DNA of 40,649 nucleotides, taken from Candidatus Sulfotelmatobacter sp. (GTDB lineage: Bacteria; Acidobacteriota; Terriglobia; Terriglobales; Acidobacteriaceae). The stretch spans positions 1-40,649 of the forward strand of contig JASHOH010000070.1 of NCBI GenBank assembly GCA_030041215.1. The letters run 5' to 3'. This document shows, in pieces, positions 1-8,091 of the stretch. A model generated the notes under the pieces. That model worked only from the letters and a program-made list of their open reading frames with translations, was not told the origin of the DNA and made no database searches. Each line of letters opens with the position of its first letter. Within the stretch, counting starts at the first letter, position 1. Position numbers and translations under genes: made by a program.

Positions 1-114
1 CGATTGAAGTTTGTGCGGGAGCAGTTCTTCCTAGCGGCGGTAGCTCAGAACATTAAGCGGCTGGTGCGCTTCCTCAGCCAACCGATGACACCTGTTCTGC
101 CCGCTGCCGCCTAG
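1..114 (+). CDS. Transposase, C-terminal fragment (IS1182-like), cut by window edge
   Basis: Frame 1 is open from the first base to a TAG at 112-114 and encodes 37 residues. They include QFFLAAVAQNIKRLVRFLSQ. From memory, this resembles the tail of IS1182-family DDE transposases, where a conserved 'LLAAAAQNIKRLVRFL' stretch sits close to the stop. The catalytic core lies outside the window, so it cannot be told whether the gene is intact. I did not find a clear terminal inverted repeat in the next 170 bases, so the right end of the element is unplaced. Confidence 0.6.
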   Translation, partial: RLKFVREQFFLAAVAQNIKRLVRFLSQPMTPVLPAAA

Positions 115-282
115 TCGAACAAAGGAAAGAAGAAACTCAGCAGCTCATGCTCGCGGCCGAAAAGCAGTTCTTCTTGCCTCCTTTTTCAACACCCACAGGC
201 GATTACACTCATCATCCTCATTCGCGAGCCTCGACGCTTTCAGGAAGCGTACGTCATATTCACGTTTCGAAAATGAGCTCAG

Positions 283-1551
283 CTATTCGCGCTTCGATTT
301 GCCCTTCCCCGGCAATCCGGCCGGATTTTCGTGGGTACGTTCGCGGAATTGGCCGCGCATTCCTGAGGCTAGAGTAACGCTGGATTCGCCGAAGCGGTCG
401 CGCAGGCGATCGGCGACCGTGAGCGCATCTTTCCATTTCTGCTTCTGCCCGGTTTGGAGCAGATTTAGTTGCCCAGCATGATTTTCGAAGTGCGAGGCCT
501 GCACGCCGAGCAGCCGAATCTGACTTCCCTGCTTCCAGTTTCTGCGGAACAGCGTGCGAATCTGCTCAAAGATGTCACCGTCGAGCTGCGTGGGGACGGG
601 AAGCGTCTGTGCACGCGTGATGGTGGTGAAGTCTTTGTAGCGAAGTTTGAGTTGGATAGTACGTGCGTAGAAGTTCGATTCGCGCAAGCGACGGGCGACC
701 ATCTCTGAAAGGCGCATCAGGGTGGCTTCGAGCTGGCTAATGTCGGCGGTGTCCTGGTTGAAGGTGTGTTCGTGGCTGATGGATTTGGCGTCTTCGTGTG
801 CGCCGACTTCGGTATCGAACCATCCACCAGCATCTTCGCCGCGGGCCTTGCCGGCGAGCGCCAGGCCCCATTTGCCGAAGCGCTGTTCGAGTTCGGATTC
901 GTCGAGGCGCGCCAGGTCTCCGACTTTCATGATGCCGAGCGCGTGCAGGTGCTGTTCCATCACTTTGCCGACGCCGGGGATTTCGCGGACGTTGAGCGGG
1001 GCGAGGAATTTTGCTTCTTCTCCAGGGACGATCCAGAGAACGCCGTTGGGTTTGGCCTGGGCGGAGGAAACTTTGGCAATCAGCCGCGATGAGCCGATTC
1101 CAATGGAGCAGTTCAGCAGCGTTTCTTCTTTCATCCGCTGATGGAGTTTGTGCGCGGCCTTCAGTGGAGGGCCGTGCAGGCGGGCGGTGCCGGTCATATC
1201 AAGATAGGCTTCGTCGATTGAGGCCATTTCGACCTGCGGCGAGAATTCAGTCAGCACTTTGTAGACTTTTTCTGAGCATTCGCGGTAGCGCGCGGGATGG
1301 CCATCGACGAAGATGGCGTGTGGGCAGTGCTTCGCTGCGGTGCGCAGCGGCATCGCGGAGTGGACTCCGAACTTGCGGGCTTCGTAGGATGCCGCTGAGA
1401 CCACGCCGCGCTGGTTGCGTTGGCCGCCGACCACCACGGCCTTGCCCTTCAGAGAGGGATCATAAAGCTCTTCTACGGAGACGAAGAACGCGTCCATGTC
1501 TACGTGGAAGATGGTGCGGGGGAACGCGGAGATGGAGATAGCCGCGGCCAT
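283..1551 (-). CDS. dinB: DNA polymerase IV (Y-family translesion polymerase)
   Basis: This 422-residue protein has the Y-family palm signature FHVDMDAFFVSVE (metal-binding Asp 18, aromatic steric gate after it) and SIDEAYLD (Asp113-Glu114, the second catalytic acidic pair). Helix-hairpin-helix type residues follow (REIPGVGKVMEQHL, about 190-205), and then a C-terminal little-finger region. Family knowledge: error-prone, distributive DNA synthesis past lesions, recruited by the sliding clamp. The length is somewhat above E. coli DinB (351). The extra residues are a basic, disordered-looking tail (about 400-422, ending KGKSKRE), where a clamp-binding motif would be expected, although I see no clear consensus. 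It stands alone, divergent from the next gene. The first ATG puts ten residues before the conserved core; the true start could be slightly downstream. Confidence 0.95.
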   Translation of the reverse strand: MAAAISISAFPRTIFHVDMDAFFVSVEELYDPSLKGKAVVVGGQRNQRGVVSAASYEARKFGVHSAMPLRTAAKHCPHAIFVDGHPARYRECSEKVYKVLTEFSPQVEMASIDEAYLDMTGTARLHGPPLKAAHKLHQRMKEETLLNCSIGIGSSRLIAKVSSAQAKPNGVLWIVPGEEAKFLAPLNVREIPGVGKVMEQHLHALGIMKVGDLARLDESELEQRFGKWGLALAGKARGEDAGGWFDTEVGAHEDAKSISHEHTFNQDTADISQLEATLMRLSEMVARRLRESNFYARTIQLKLRYKDFTTITRAQTLPVPTQLDGDIFEQIRTLFRRNWKQGSQIRLLGVQASHFENHAGQLNLLQTGQKQKWKDALTVADRLRDRFGESSVTLASGMRGQFRERTHENPAGLPGKGKSKRE

Positions 1552-1899
1552 GGCTAGATGGATTTTAGCAGCGGGCCCTGGCAGAGGTTGAGAAAGCCAT
1601 GACGGCTATGAAAAGAGCCGAGTGATTCGACCCGATCATTACTTGCTCGGCGGGGAGGTTCTGCTAGGCTCCGCCCAGCATTTTGCTGCCGCGAATCGGC
1701 TTGCTCGCTATTGGCGATACGGAGTACTGGCGCCACTTGCATGTGGCATACCGGCTGATGAAAGTGCTTTGATAAGCTGGTGCCGATTTAATGGGCATCG
1801 TAAGGTCCCTCCGAGAGCTGACGCTCTCGTCGGGATGACATCGCTGAGGGTTCACCACTTCATTTTATCGAAATGTGCTGCCTGCTATGCTTCTCTTCA
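1552..1899. other. Intergenic spacer between divergent genes
   Basis: This spacer holds no convincing gene. It should carry the promoters for dinB (leftward) and the ketopantoate-reductase-like gene (rightward), but I cannot point to clear -35/-10 boxes. The only structured part is the hairpin repeat at 1799-1840. Confidence 0.5.
1799..1840. repeat. Dispersed hairpin repeat, family A, copy 1
   Basis: The unit reads GTAAGGTCCCT, then a stem (CGAGAGC-TGAC-GCTCTCG), then TCGGGATGACA. The same flanks around different stems recur at 13001-13042, 22319-22359 and 22371-22410. The flanks are conserved while the stem changes in a pairing-preserving way, as in REP-like palindromes. Confidence 0.8.
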
Positions 1900-2862
1900 A
1901 TGCACGTGCTGGTGGTCGGCGCCGGAATCATCGGGTCCATCTACGGCTGGGCGCTTGCCGAGCGCGGACACCGGGTCGTACATCTTGTGCGCCCGGGCCG
2001 CGGTACTGGTTTGCGCCACGGCATCCCGCTTGATTTGTTTGATCGGCGTAAAGGGCATCCACGAAATTTCCGCGGGATTTACAAACTGAACGCTGTCGAA
2101 GCGCTTTCGCCGGCAGAGACGTTCGAATTGATCGTTGTGCCGGTGAAGCACTATGCGCTGGAGAAAGTTCTGGGCGAAATCGTTCCTTGCTCGGGGGATG
2201 CCGAGTTCCTACTTTTGACGCAGAACTGGCGAGGCGTGGAGGATATCGACTCTATTCTGCCCGGCACGCGCAACATCTACGGCGACGCGAAGGCCGGTGG
2301 AACTTTTTCGGGTGGAACGCTTGTTGCGGCTTTGAAAGCAATCGATCTCGGTCCGGCTGAAGGCCAGCCGTCGGAGCTTGCGAAGAAAGCTGCGGCCCTT
2401 TTCGCGTCAGGAGATATTCAAACCAGGCTTCATGCTGACATGCTGCACTACTTGTGGGTGCAATATGCGATAACTAGCGGGGGCTGGGCGGCGCTCATTC
2501 GGGCTGGAAGCTTCGATGCCTTCTTCGGTAATCGAACAGCGCTCTCGGCCGCTCTCGAGGCCGCGCGCGAATGTTTGCGGGTCGTCGCAGCGCGCGGGGT
2601 TGATCTTTCTCGCTATCCCGAAGCGAAGCCGCTTCTCACGGATTCCGTTCTGCTCAGGCAAATCTCGTTGTGGATGGCGCGGTGGCAATTTTGCCACGAT
2701 GAGTACACCAAGCGCTGCTCTGCTCATGCGTTTGGCGATCCGGTCGAGGTGAAGACTTTCTATGATGACCTGATCACAACTGGTCATGCCTTGGGCGTCT
2801 CGATGCCAGTCATGGAAAGCTATGGTGAGGCGATCAGGCGGTTCAGTTCCAAGGCAACGTGA
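1900..2862 (+). CDS. Ketopantoate reductase family (ApbA/PanE-like) NADP-dependent reductase
   Basis: The protein opens with the Rossmann motif MHVLVVGAGIIGSIYGWALA (GxGxxG). It goes on with family-style strands (FELIVVPVKHYALEKVL; FLLLTQNWRG, replacing the usual LQNG) and a helical C-terminal domain ending VKTFYDDLITTGHALGVSMP, typical of PanE/ApbA proteins. About 320 residues from the ATG at 1900. I chose that ATG over the in-frame one at 1873 because the upstream nine residues precede a canonical Rossmann start and add nothing; neither ATG has a clear ribosome site. The family reduces 2-dehydropantoate to pantoate for coenzyme A synthesis, but many members act on other 2-keto acids. The altered LQNG motif and lack of other pan genes nearby keep the substrate open. 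Confidence 0.8.
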   Translation: MHVLVVGAGIIGSIYGWALAERGHRVVHLVRPGRGTGLRHGIPLDLFDRRKGHPRNFRGIYKLNAVEALSPAETFELIVVPVKHYALEKVLGEIVPCSGDAEFLLLTQNWRGVEDIDSILPGTRNIYGDAKAGGTFSGGTLVAALKAIDLGPAEGQPSELAKKAAALFASGDIQTRLHADMLHYLWVQYAITSGGWAALIRAGSFDAFFGNRTALSAALEAARECLRVVAARGVDLSRYPEAKPLLTDSVLLRQISLWMARWQFCHDEYTKRCSAHAFGDPVEVKTFYDDLITTGHALGVSMPVMESYGEAIRRFSSKAT

Positions 2863-2950
2863 TTCGACTCATACCAGAATGTGCCAGATATCACCGATGC
2901 CAGTTCTGACTTGGGAGCAAAATTAGAGAGATGGATCCAGAGGAGGAAGT

Positions 2951-3457
2951 ATGTACTGCGACCGATGCGGAGCTCCGGTTCAGCCGGATCAGCGTTTCTG
3001 CGGCAGGTGCGGAAAGGACTTTGCCGCCGGGCCGGCGTATGCTTCTCCGCGGCCCAACCGCGTGGCGCAACATGTTCGTCTGCTGGGCATTCTGTGGATC
3101 GCGCTTTCTGCGCTGAATGCCATGGTCGGAGCCATATTGCTTATTCTGGCGAATACCGTGTTCATGCATCTGCACGAGATGGGAGCGCCACCAGATGTGC
3201 CGGTCGGCTTTCTGCATTCGCTTTTCAGTGCGCTCGGCGGCCTCTTTCTACTGAAGGCCGTTGCCGGAATCGTGGCAGGCTGGGGCCTGCTGCAACGCGA
3301 ACCGTGGGCGCGCATGTTGACCATCGTGCTGGCCTTCCTGGCGCTGTTCCACATTCCTCTCGGCACCGCGCTGGGTATTTATTCGCTTTGGGTGCTGCTG
3401 CCGGCGGCATCTGATGCGGAATATGCGGAGCAGGTGCGCCGGGCTGCGGCGGCTTGA
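2951..3457 (+). CDS. Zinc-ribbon membrane protein of unknown function
   Basis: The first 25 residues form a zinc ribbon: CDRC (residues 3-6) and CGRC (17-20), spaced as in the many 'zinc-ribbon domain' membrane proteins. After a short linker come about four hydrophobic segments: LLGILWIALSALNAMVGAIL, then SALGGLFLLKAVAGIVAGWG, LTIVLAFLALFHIPLG and LGIYSLWVLL. A textbook Shine-Dalgarno site AGGAGG lies at 2941-2946, four bases before the ATG, so the start is firm. The ribbon is probably cytosolic and may bind a partner. No catalytic motif is visible, and the neighbours give no functional hint. Confidence 0.8.
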   Translation: MYCDRCGAPVQPDQRFCGRCGKDFAAGPAYASPRPNRVAQHVRLLGILWIALSALNAMVGAILLILANTVFMHLHEMGAPPDVPVGFLHSLFSALGGLFLLKAVAGIVAGWGLLQREPWARMLTIVLAFLALFHIPLGTALGIYSLWVLLPAASDAEYAEQVRRAAAA

Positions 3458-3559
3458 GAGCCTCAGATTAGAGGCTGATTGCCCCCATAAGCACCTTGCC
3501 GTTGAGCCACAGCAGCTCGATGCCTAGTGAACTTGAGGATTCAAGATTGGAGGTATCTC

Positions 3560-3964
3560 TTGGCCAAGAAAATCATTCTCTCAATGATGTTTTTCTTGTT
3601 GGTTGGCTCCCTCGGAATGGCTCAAAATGCACCGCAAAGAAAAGCACAGCCTATCCAACCGCCCGGAACATCGGATCTCGTTGACGCCTTAGCTCAGCGT
3701 CTGAGTCACGATCTCAACGTAAAGACCGTCATAGGGGAGCCCATCAAAGTTGGTTCTGTCACGCTAATCCCGATCCTCATGATCGACGTCAAATTCGGCA
3801 GTGCGGCCAGCAAGGCGCCGAGTGGAGCAACAACCGCCCCGCAAAGTGCCCAGTCTCAAGCCAGCCTGTTTTATATCAGTGGTAAAGCACGGCCTTTGGG
3901 CTTTGTCGCCATTACCGGAAAAGGAACTCGCTTCATTAACCTCGCTAGATCAGACGTAAAGTGA
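3560..3964 (+). CDS. Exported GerW/YtfJ-like protein 1
   Basis: I start this gene at TTG 3560 because GGAGGT at 3549-3554 sits five bases upstream and the product then begins MAKKIILSMMFFLLVGSLGMAQ, a clean signal peptide with an AQ cleavage site. The mature part carries VIGEPIKVGSVTLIPILMIDVKFG and later ARPLGFVAITGKGTRFINL. That is the layout of the sporulation-protein YtfJ/GerW family (VxGEPIxxGxxxxIP ... xPxGFxxxxG). Between them is a Ser/Ala/Gln-rich loop where the family normally has glycine runs. The next gene, eleven bases away, is a paralogue. GerW of Bacillus is a spore protein; its biochemical role is unclear and there is no sporulation context here. Export is an inference from the signal peptide. 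Confidence 0.7.
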   Translation: MAKKIILSMMFFLLVGSLGMAQNAPQRKAQPIQPPGTSDLVDALAQRLSHDLNVKTVIGEPIKVGSVTLIPILMIDVKFGSAASKAPSGATTAPQSAQSQASLFYISGKARPLGFVAITGKGTRFINLARSDVK

Positions 3965-3974
3965 GGCTACCCTT

Positions 3975-4553
3975 ATGAAATCAAGATTCACGTTTTTGTC
4001 AGTAGCACTCTTACTATTGGGAATTCCTTGCCGTGCCCAAGTGCCTGTGGAAAGGCCGCTGGGCGATTATGACAAACTCGCTTCCCAGTTAAAATCGAGC
4101 TCATTGGTGGGCGAGCCCATTCGTGCCGGTGGAACTGCCATCATTCCTTTTGCTTCCGTGACTTTCGGGCTTGTTAGCGGCGATGCCAAGATCGCACTAG
4201 GCGGCGGCATGAGCTCGAGAAACGTTCCCCTCGGATTTCTGGTCGTGGAAGGCGACGACGTGCGAGTCGAGCTCTTGCCCGAGCCGCAAGCCGAGCCCTC
4301 CATTGTGCATGAACTGCTTCAGGCTATTCTGGACCGCAAAGTGGTCTTCATTGGCAACGGTCTGAATATTGGCAATGCCCATGGAAATGTTCAGGATCTG
4401 GCTCCGCTGATCTCAAGCCTGGCAAAAATCATTGCGGAGGGTAACATAACAACCATAGGCAATGCATTAAATCTCGGTAGTGTGAGCGCACCCAAGAAAG
4501 ATGCTGCACCAACCGAAGCAGAACCCAAGCTGCCTCAGGGAAGCAAGCCTTAG
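3975..4553 (+). CDS. Exported GerW/YtfJ-like protein 2 with C-terminal IGN repeats
   Basis: 192 residues: signal peptide (MKSRFTFLSVALLLLGIPCRAQ), then LVGEPIRAGGTAIIPFASVTFG, a GGGM glycine patch and VPLGFLVVEGDDVRVELLP. This is the core pattern of the YtfJ/GerW family and matches the upstream paralogue position by position. Unlike gene 1 it keeps the glycine-rich loop. The C-terminal third holds two copies of a short motif, FIGNGLNIGN and TIGNALNLGS, separated by helices, then a Pro/Lys tail. Translation is probably coupled to gene 1 (stop at 3964, ATG at 3975). The pair likely forms a hetero-oligomer outside the cytoplasm; this is inference. No enzymatic residues are evident. Confidence 0.75.
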   Translation: MKSRFTFLSVALLLLGIPCRAQVPVERPLGDYDKLASQLKSSSLVGEPIRAGGTAIIPFASVTFGLVSGDAKIALGGGMSSRNVPLGFLVVEGDDVRVELLPEPQAEPSIVHELLQAILDRKVVFIGNGLNIGNAHGNVQDLAPLISSLAKIIAEGNITTIGNALNLGSVSAPKKDAAPTEAEPKLPQGSKP

Positions 4554-4695
4554 GGAGAAGCATGTTGGCGAGTTTGCCTCTTTGCAACAAAGAGTGCATT
4601 CAGGTCAAAACCCCTCAAAATTACCGGCAGCAGTGATAAGCCGATTCTGTGGCGTTGGCTGAGGTGGAAATTCGTCGGGATAACATCTTTCAAGG

Positions 4696-6177
4696 CTATA
4701 CCAGCACCTTCTCCGTCGCTGGCTGGCCCGCCCCCCGCATCTGCTTCACTCGCTCGTAAATCTTGCCGTACTCGCGGGCTGAGGCGTTCCAGGAAAAATC
4801 TTTACTCATGCCGTTGCGCATGAGCGTCTGCCAGGAGGTCTGATCGCGAGAGGCTTGCAGGGCCTGCTTGATCGTGAGCAGCAGAGATTCGCCGTTGTAC
4901 TCGGTGAACTTGAAGCCGGTGCCGCGGCCGGTGCGAGGATCCCAAGGGTCGATTGTGTCATCGAGCCCTCCGGTGGCGCGGACGACGGGCACCGTCCCAT
5001 ACTTCAAGCTATAGATTTGGTTTAGGCCGCAAGGTTCATATTTTGAAGGCATTAAGAACATGTCAGCGCCAGCCTCGATTTTGTGCGCGAGGGCATTGTC
5101 GTAGGCGATTTTCACGGCAATTTTGTTGGGGAACTGCTTGTTCAGGCGGACGAACATATCTTCATATGGCTTGTCGCCGGTGCCGAGGGCGACCACGATC
5201 ATTTCTTCGCGGGCAAGGCGGTCCATGATTTGCGAGATCAGGTCGAAGCCCTTCTGTGCGGCGAAGCGTGAGACGATGCCGATTACGGGTAGCTTGAGAT
5301 CGGCATTGGCGACTCCAAATGCAGCGAGCAGATCTTTTTTGCAGAGCGCTTTGCCGGACAAATCCTGCAGCGAGTACTTCGCCGCAATGAACTTGTCGGT
5401 CTGCGGGCTCCACTCGTCGTAGTCGACTCCGTTTAGGATGCCGGTGACCGTAGAGGCACGGGCGCGGAGGACACCTTCGAGTCCGAAGCCATACTCCGAC
5501 GTTTGAATTTCCTGGCTGTATTTCTTGCTGACAGTAGTGACGTAGTCGGCATAGACCAGCGCACCCTTCAGGAAATTGACCTGGCCGAAGAATTCCATCT
5601 TCGACATGGTGAACAGGTCCCAGGGCAGCATGAGCAGCGGCAGAACCTCGGGCGGGAAAAGGCCTTGATAGCCTATGTTGTGGATGGTGAATACGGTGCC
5701 GACATCTTTGAAAGCGGGATCTTCTGCGTAGATTGTGCGCAGCAGCACGGGAACCAGTGCCGATTGCCAGTCGTGACAGTGAAAGACCTGCGGCACGCCG
5801 AGAATCTTTGTTGCCTCGAGCACCGCGCGTGAAAATAGTGCGAAGCGCTCGGCATTGTCGGGATAGTCTCCGGTGGGCGTGCCGTACAAGCCGTCGCGAT
5901 CAAAGTATTGCGGATATTCGACGAAATAAAACTTCACGCCGGACTGGCTGCCGATGGTTACGACGGAGGCAAAACGGTATTTGTCGTCGAAAGGAATGGT
6001 GATGCTGCGTACTACCGTGGCAGGATCGACGAGTTTAGTTTGTTTGTAGCGGGGCAGGAAAACGCTGACCTGATGGCCCAGCGCGGCCAGCGCCCGCGGA
6101 AGGGCGCCGACCACGTCGGCGAGGCCTCCGGTTTTAGAAAATGGCACACCTTCCGACGCGGCAAAAGCGATATGCAT
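4696..6177 (-). CDS. glgA: Glycogen synthase (ADP-glucose type, GT5)
   Basis: The protein starts MHIAFAASEGVPFSKTGGLAD. KTGGLAD is the ADP-glucose-binding loop of bacterial glycogen and starch synthases. Further on come HDWQSALVP, FTIHNIGYQG and, near the end, PSKYEPCGLNQIYSLKYGT with the catalytic Glu of the EPCGL motif. I start at ATG 6177 because GGAGG is placed just ahead of it (6182-6186 on the opposite strand); an ATG twelve codons upstream has no such site. About 493 residues, close to the family's 480-500. It transfers glucose from ADP-glucose to the non-reducing end of glycogen. No other glg gene is adjacent, so it is not in a classic glg operon here. Confidence 0.95.
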   Translation of the reverse strand: MHIAFAASEGVPFSKTGGLADVVGALPRALAALGHQVSVFLPRYKQTKLVDPATVVRSITIPFDDKYRFASVVTIGSQSGVKFYFVEYPQYFDRDGLYGTPTGDYPDNAERFALFSRAVLEATKILGVPQVFHCHDWQSALVPVLLRTIYAEDPAFKDVGTVFTIHNIGYQGLFPPEVLPLLMLPWDLFTMSKMEFFGQVNFLKGALVYADYVTTVSKKYSQEIQTSEYGFGLEGVLRARASTVTGILNGVDYDEWSPQTDKFIAAKYSLQDLSGKALCKKDLLAAFGVANADLKLPVIGIVSRFAAQKGFDLISQIMDRLAREEMIVVALGTGDKPYEDMFVRLNKQFPNKIAVKIAYDNALAHKIEAGADMFLMPSKYEPCGLNQIYSLKYGTVPVVRATGGLDDTIDPWDPRTGRGTGFKFTEYNGESLLLTIKQALQASRDQTSWQTLMRNGMSKDFSWNASAREYGKIYERVKQMRGAGQPATEKVLV

Positions 6178-6306
6178 GAATCCTCCGGGTGAAGCCTGCT
6201 GCTTGGCAGGCACAAGATATGATGGAATATTATGTTGCGGAACCGTCCCGCGACCAACACCGCGGGCTGAATGTTCAGTCTAAATGCCGCTGAAAAGAGG
6301 GTCAAC

Positions 6307-7185
6307 GTGCCGAAGGTCGTGTCAGCCCGCCGTCCGCGATTGAAGCCCAAGTTGGGACAGCATTTTCTTGCCGCTGAAAGCTACGCCATACAGGTTGTTG
6401 ACGCTCTGGGCGACGTTTCCCAGAGCACCGTGCTCGAAATCGGCCCCGGACGCGGCATTCTCACTTCCCTGCTTGCCAAGCGCGCGCGTCGCCTGATCGC
6501 GGTTGAAGTCGACCGGGTGCTGGCCGCGCAGCTTCGCCTGCGCTTCGGCATGTTTTCCAATGTCGAAATCATCGAAGCTGACATTCTCGCCATTGACTTC
6601 GATTCCCTGTTCGGACCTAAGCCCGGCCTGGGGCGGCCAGGAATCGAGTTCAAGCCGCAGCCGGCAAAAGTTGTCGGCAATCTGCCGTACTACATTACGT
6701 CCGACATTCTGCTGCGGCTTTTTGAATACTCCAAATACTTCGAATCTCTCGTCATCATGGTGCAGAAAGAAGTTGCCGACCGCATTGCTGCGGCGCCCGG
6801 GAGCCGCGACTATGGCCTGCTCTCGGCCACGGCTCAGCTTTATGCACGGGTGGAAAAATTGTTCACCCTGCCGCCAGGAGCTTTCTCGCCGCCGCCGAAA
6901 GTTTATTCGACGGTTCTCCGGCTCACTCTGGCGCCCAAGCAGAAAGAACTTGGGCTGGACGGCGATTCTGGCCTTCAGCAGAATTTCATCGATTTCCTCA
7001 AACTTTCTTTTGCACAAAAGCGCAAGACTTTGTGGAACAATTTGAAGTCGAATTATGCTGAGAACCGCCTGAAGGCGGCGCTGACGGAAGCTCACATCAA
7101 GCCGGCCGCGCGCGCCGAATCTCTAAGCCTGGAGGAAACCGCCGCGCTCTTTCGCGCCTTGCGCCGCAACCACGACGGTCCCTAA
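6307..7185 (+). CDS. rsmA: 16S rRNA dimethyladenosine transferase
   Basis: Contains the KsgA/RsmA hallmark KPKLGQHFL, the SAM-binding loop VLEIGPGRGILTSLL, the acidic end of strand two (VEVDRVLAAQL) and the catalytic NLPYYITSDILLRL motif IV. A helical C-terminal domain follows (FIDFLKLSFAQKRKTLWNNL). It dimethylates two adjacent adenines near the 3' end of 16S rRNA during small-subunit maturation. I prefer the GTG at 6307 (AGAGGG five bases upstream), giving 292 residues, over the ATG at 6271, which lacks a ribosome site; the extra twelve residues would precede the normal start. The next gene follows 17 bases later and may be co-transcribed. Confidence 0.93.
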   Translation: MPKVVSARRPRLKPKLGQHFLAAESYAIQVVDALGDVSQSTVLEIGPGRGILTSLLAKRARRLIAVEVDRVLAAQLRLRFGMFSNVEIIEADILAIDFDSLFGPKPGLGRPGIEFKPQPAKVVGNLPYYITSDILLRLFEYSKYFESLVIMVQKEVADRIAAAPGSRDYGLLSATAQLYARVEKLFTLPPGAFSPPPKVYSTVLRLTLAPKQKELGLDGDSGLQQNFIDFLKLSFAQKRKTLWNNLKSNYAENRLKAALTEAHIKPAARAESLSLEETAALFRALRRNHDGP

Positions 7186-7202
7186 GCTCCAAAGGAGGCC
7201 TT

Positions 7203-8033
7203 ATGTCCGCTGCGCTTGTTCGCCATCCCGCGGTCGCCGGACGCTTTTATCCCCGCGACCCCTCCGATCTTCGGGGAGAAGTCGACACTTATCTCTCCCA
7301 ATCTCCCAAACAGAAGGCGATTCGCGCGTTGGGCTGCATTGCGCCACATGCCGGCTATATGTACTCCGGGCACGTAGCAGGCGCAGTCTTTGCGCGAATC
7401 GACATTCCAGAATTGTGCCTCGTGCTCTGCCCCAACCACACTGGCATGGGACGGCCGCTCGCCATCATGAGCGAGGGGGCATGGGAGACACCGCTGGCCG
7501 AGGTTTCCATTGAGGAAAAATTCGCGGCTGCACTGAAGAAGCATTGTTCCCTGCTGAGCGAGGATTCCTTGGCGCACCGCAGCGAACACGCGGTGGAGGT
7601 CGAGTTGCCATTCCTGCAAGAACGGCAACCCAAGCTGAAAATTGTGCCGATTGCCCTGGGCACAAGCCAGTTTGAGCCGCTCGCTCAGTTAGGAAACGCA
7701 ATTGCCGAAGCCGTCACCGAGCATAAAGAGCCTGTGCTCATCGTCGCCTCAAGTGACATGAATCACTACGAATCCGACGCAGTAACGCGCGTCAAAGATC
7801 ACAAGGCCATCGAGCCGATTCTTGCCCTCGATGCTCGCGGACTCTATGACACCGTAATGAACGAGCAGATCAGCATGTGCGGATTTGGTCCCGCGGTCGC
7901 GATGCTCACGGCGGCAAAAAAGCTCGGCGCAACTTCCGCCGAGCTGGTGAAATATGCAACTTCAGGCGATGTCTCCGGCGACCGCGATATGGTCGTGGGT
8001 TACGCCGGAGTTATCGTCCCCGCGCCTCGGTAG
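7203..8033 (+). CDS. MEMO1-family protein (AmmeMemoRadiSam system protein B-like)
   Basis: 276 residues beginning VRHPAVAGRFYPRDP, the typical Memo opening. The three histidine-containing motifs of the family are present: APHAGYMYSGHVAGAVF, LCPNHTGMG and SSDMNHYESD, along with the cysteine-bearing CGFGPAVAML stretch near the C terminus. The fold is related to extradiol dioxygenases. In many bacteria and archaea the gene is linked to AMMECR1 and radical-SAM partners (AmmeMemoRadiSam), but neither partner lies in this window. AAGGAGG (7193-7199) sits four bases before the ATG, so the start is secure. It is 17 bases behind rsmA on the same strand. The biochemical role is unsettled. Confidence 0.9.
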   Translation: MSAALVRHPAVAGRFYPRDPSDLRGEVDTYLSQSPKQKAIRALGCIAPHAGYMYSGHVAGAVFARIDIPELCLVLCPNHTGMGRPLAIMSEGAWETPLAEVSIEEKFAAALKKHCSLLSEDSLAHRSEHAVEVELPFLQERQPKLKIVPIALGTSQFEPLAQLGNAIAEAVTEHKEPVLIVASSDMNHYESDAVTRVKDHKAIEPILALDARGLYDTVMNEQISMCGFGPAVAMLTAAKKLGATSAELVKYATSGDVSGDRDMVVGYAGVIVPAPR

Positions 8034-8091
8034 TTTTCGCGAGCGTGATCGACAAAAAGATGGTCAGATCACAGAACAAGCGCAGGAAAAA

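Noticed and set aside
147-377. Small + strand frame after the transposase fragment
   Set aside because: No ribosome site, overlaps the end of dinB, and the peptide looks random.
6322-7095. A 257-residue minus-strand frame across rsmA
   Set aside because: It is antisense to a clearly conserved methyltransferase and has no recognisable motif.
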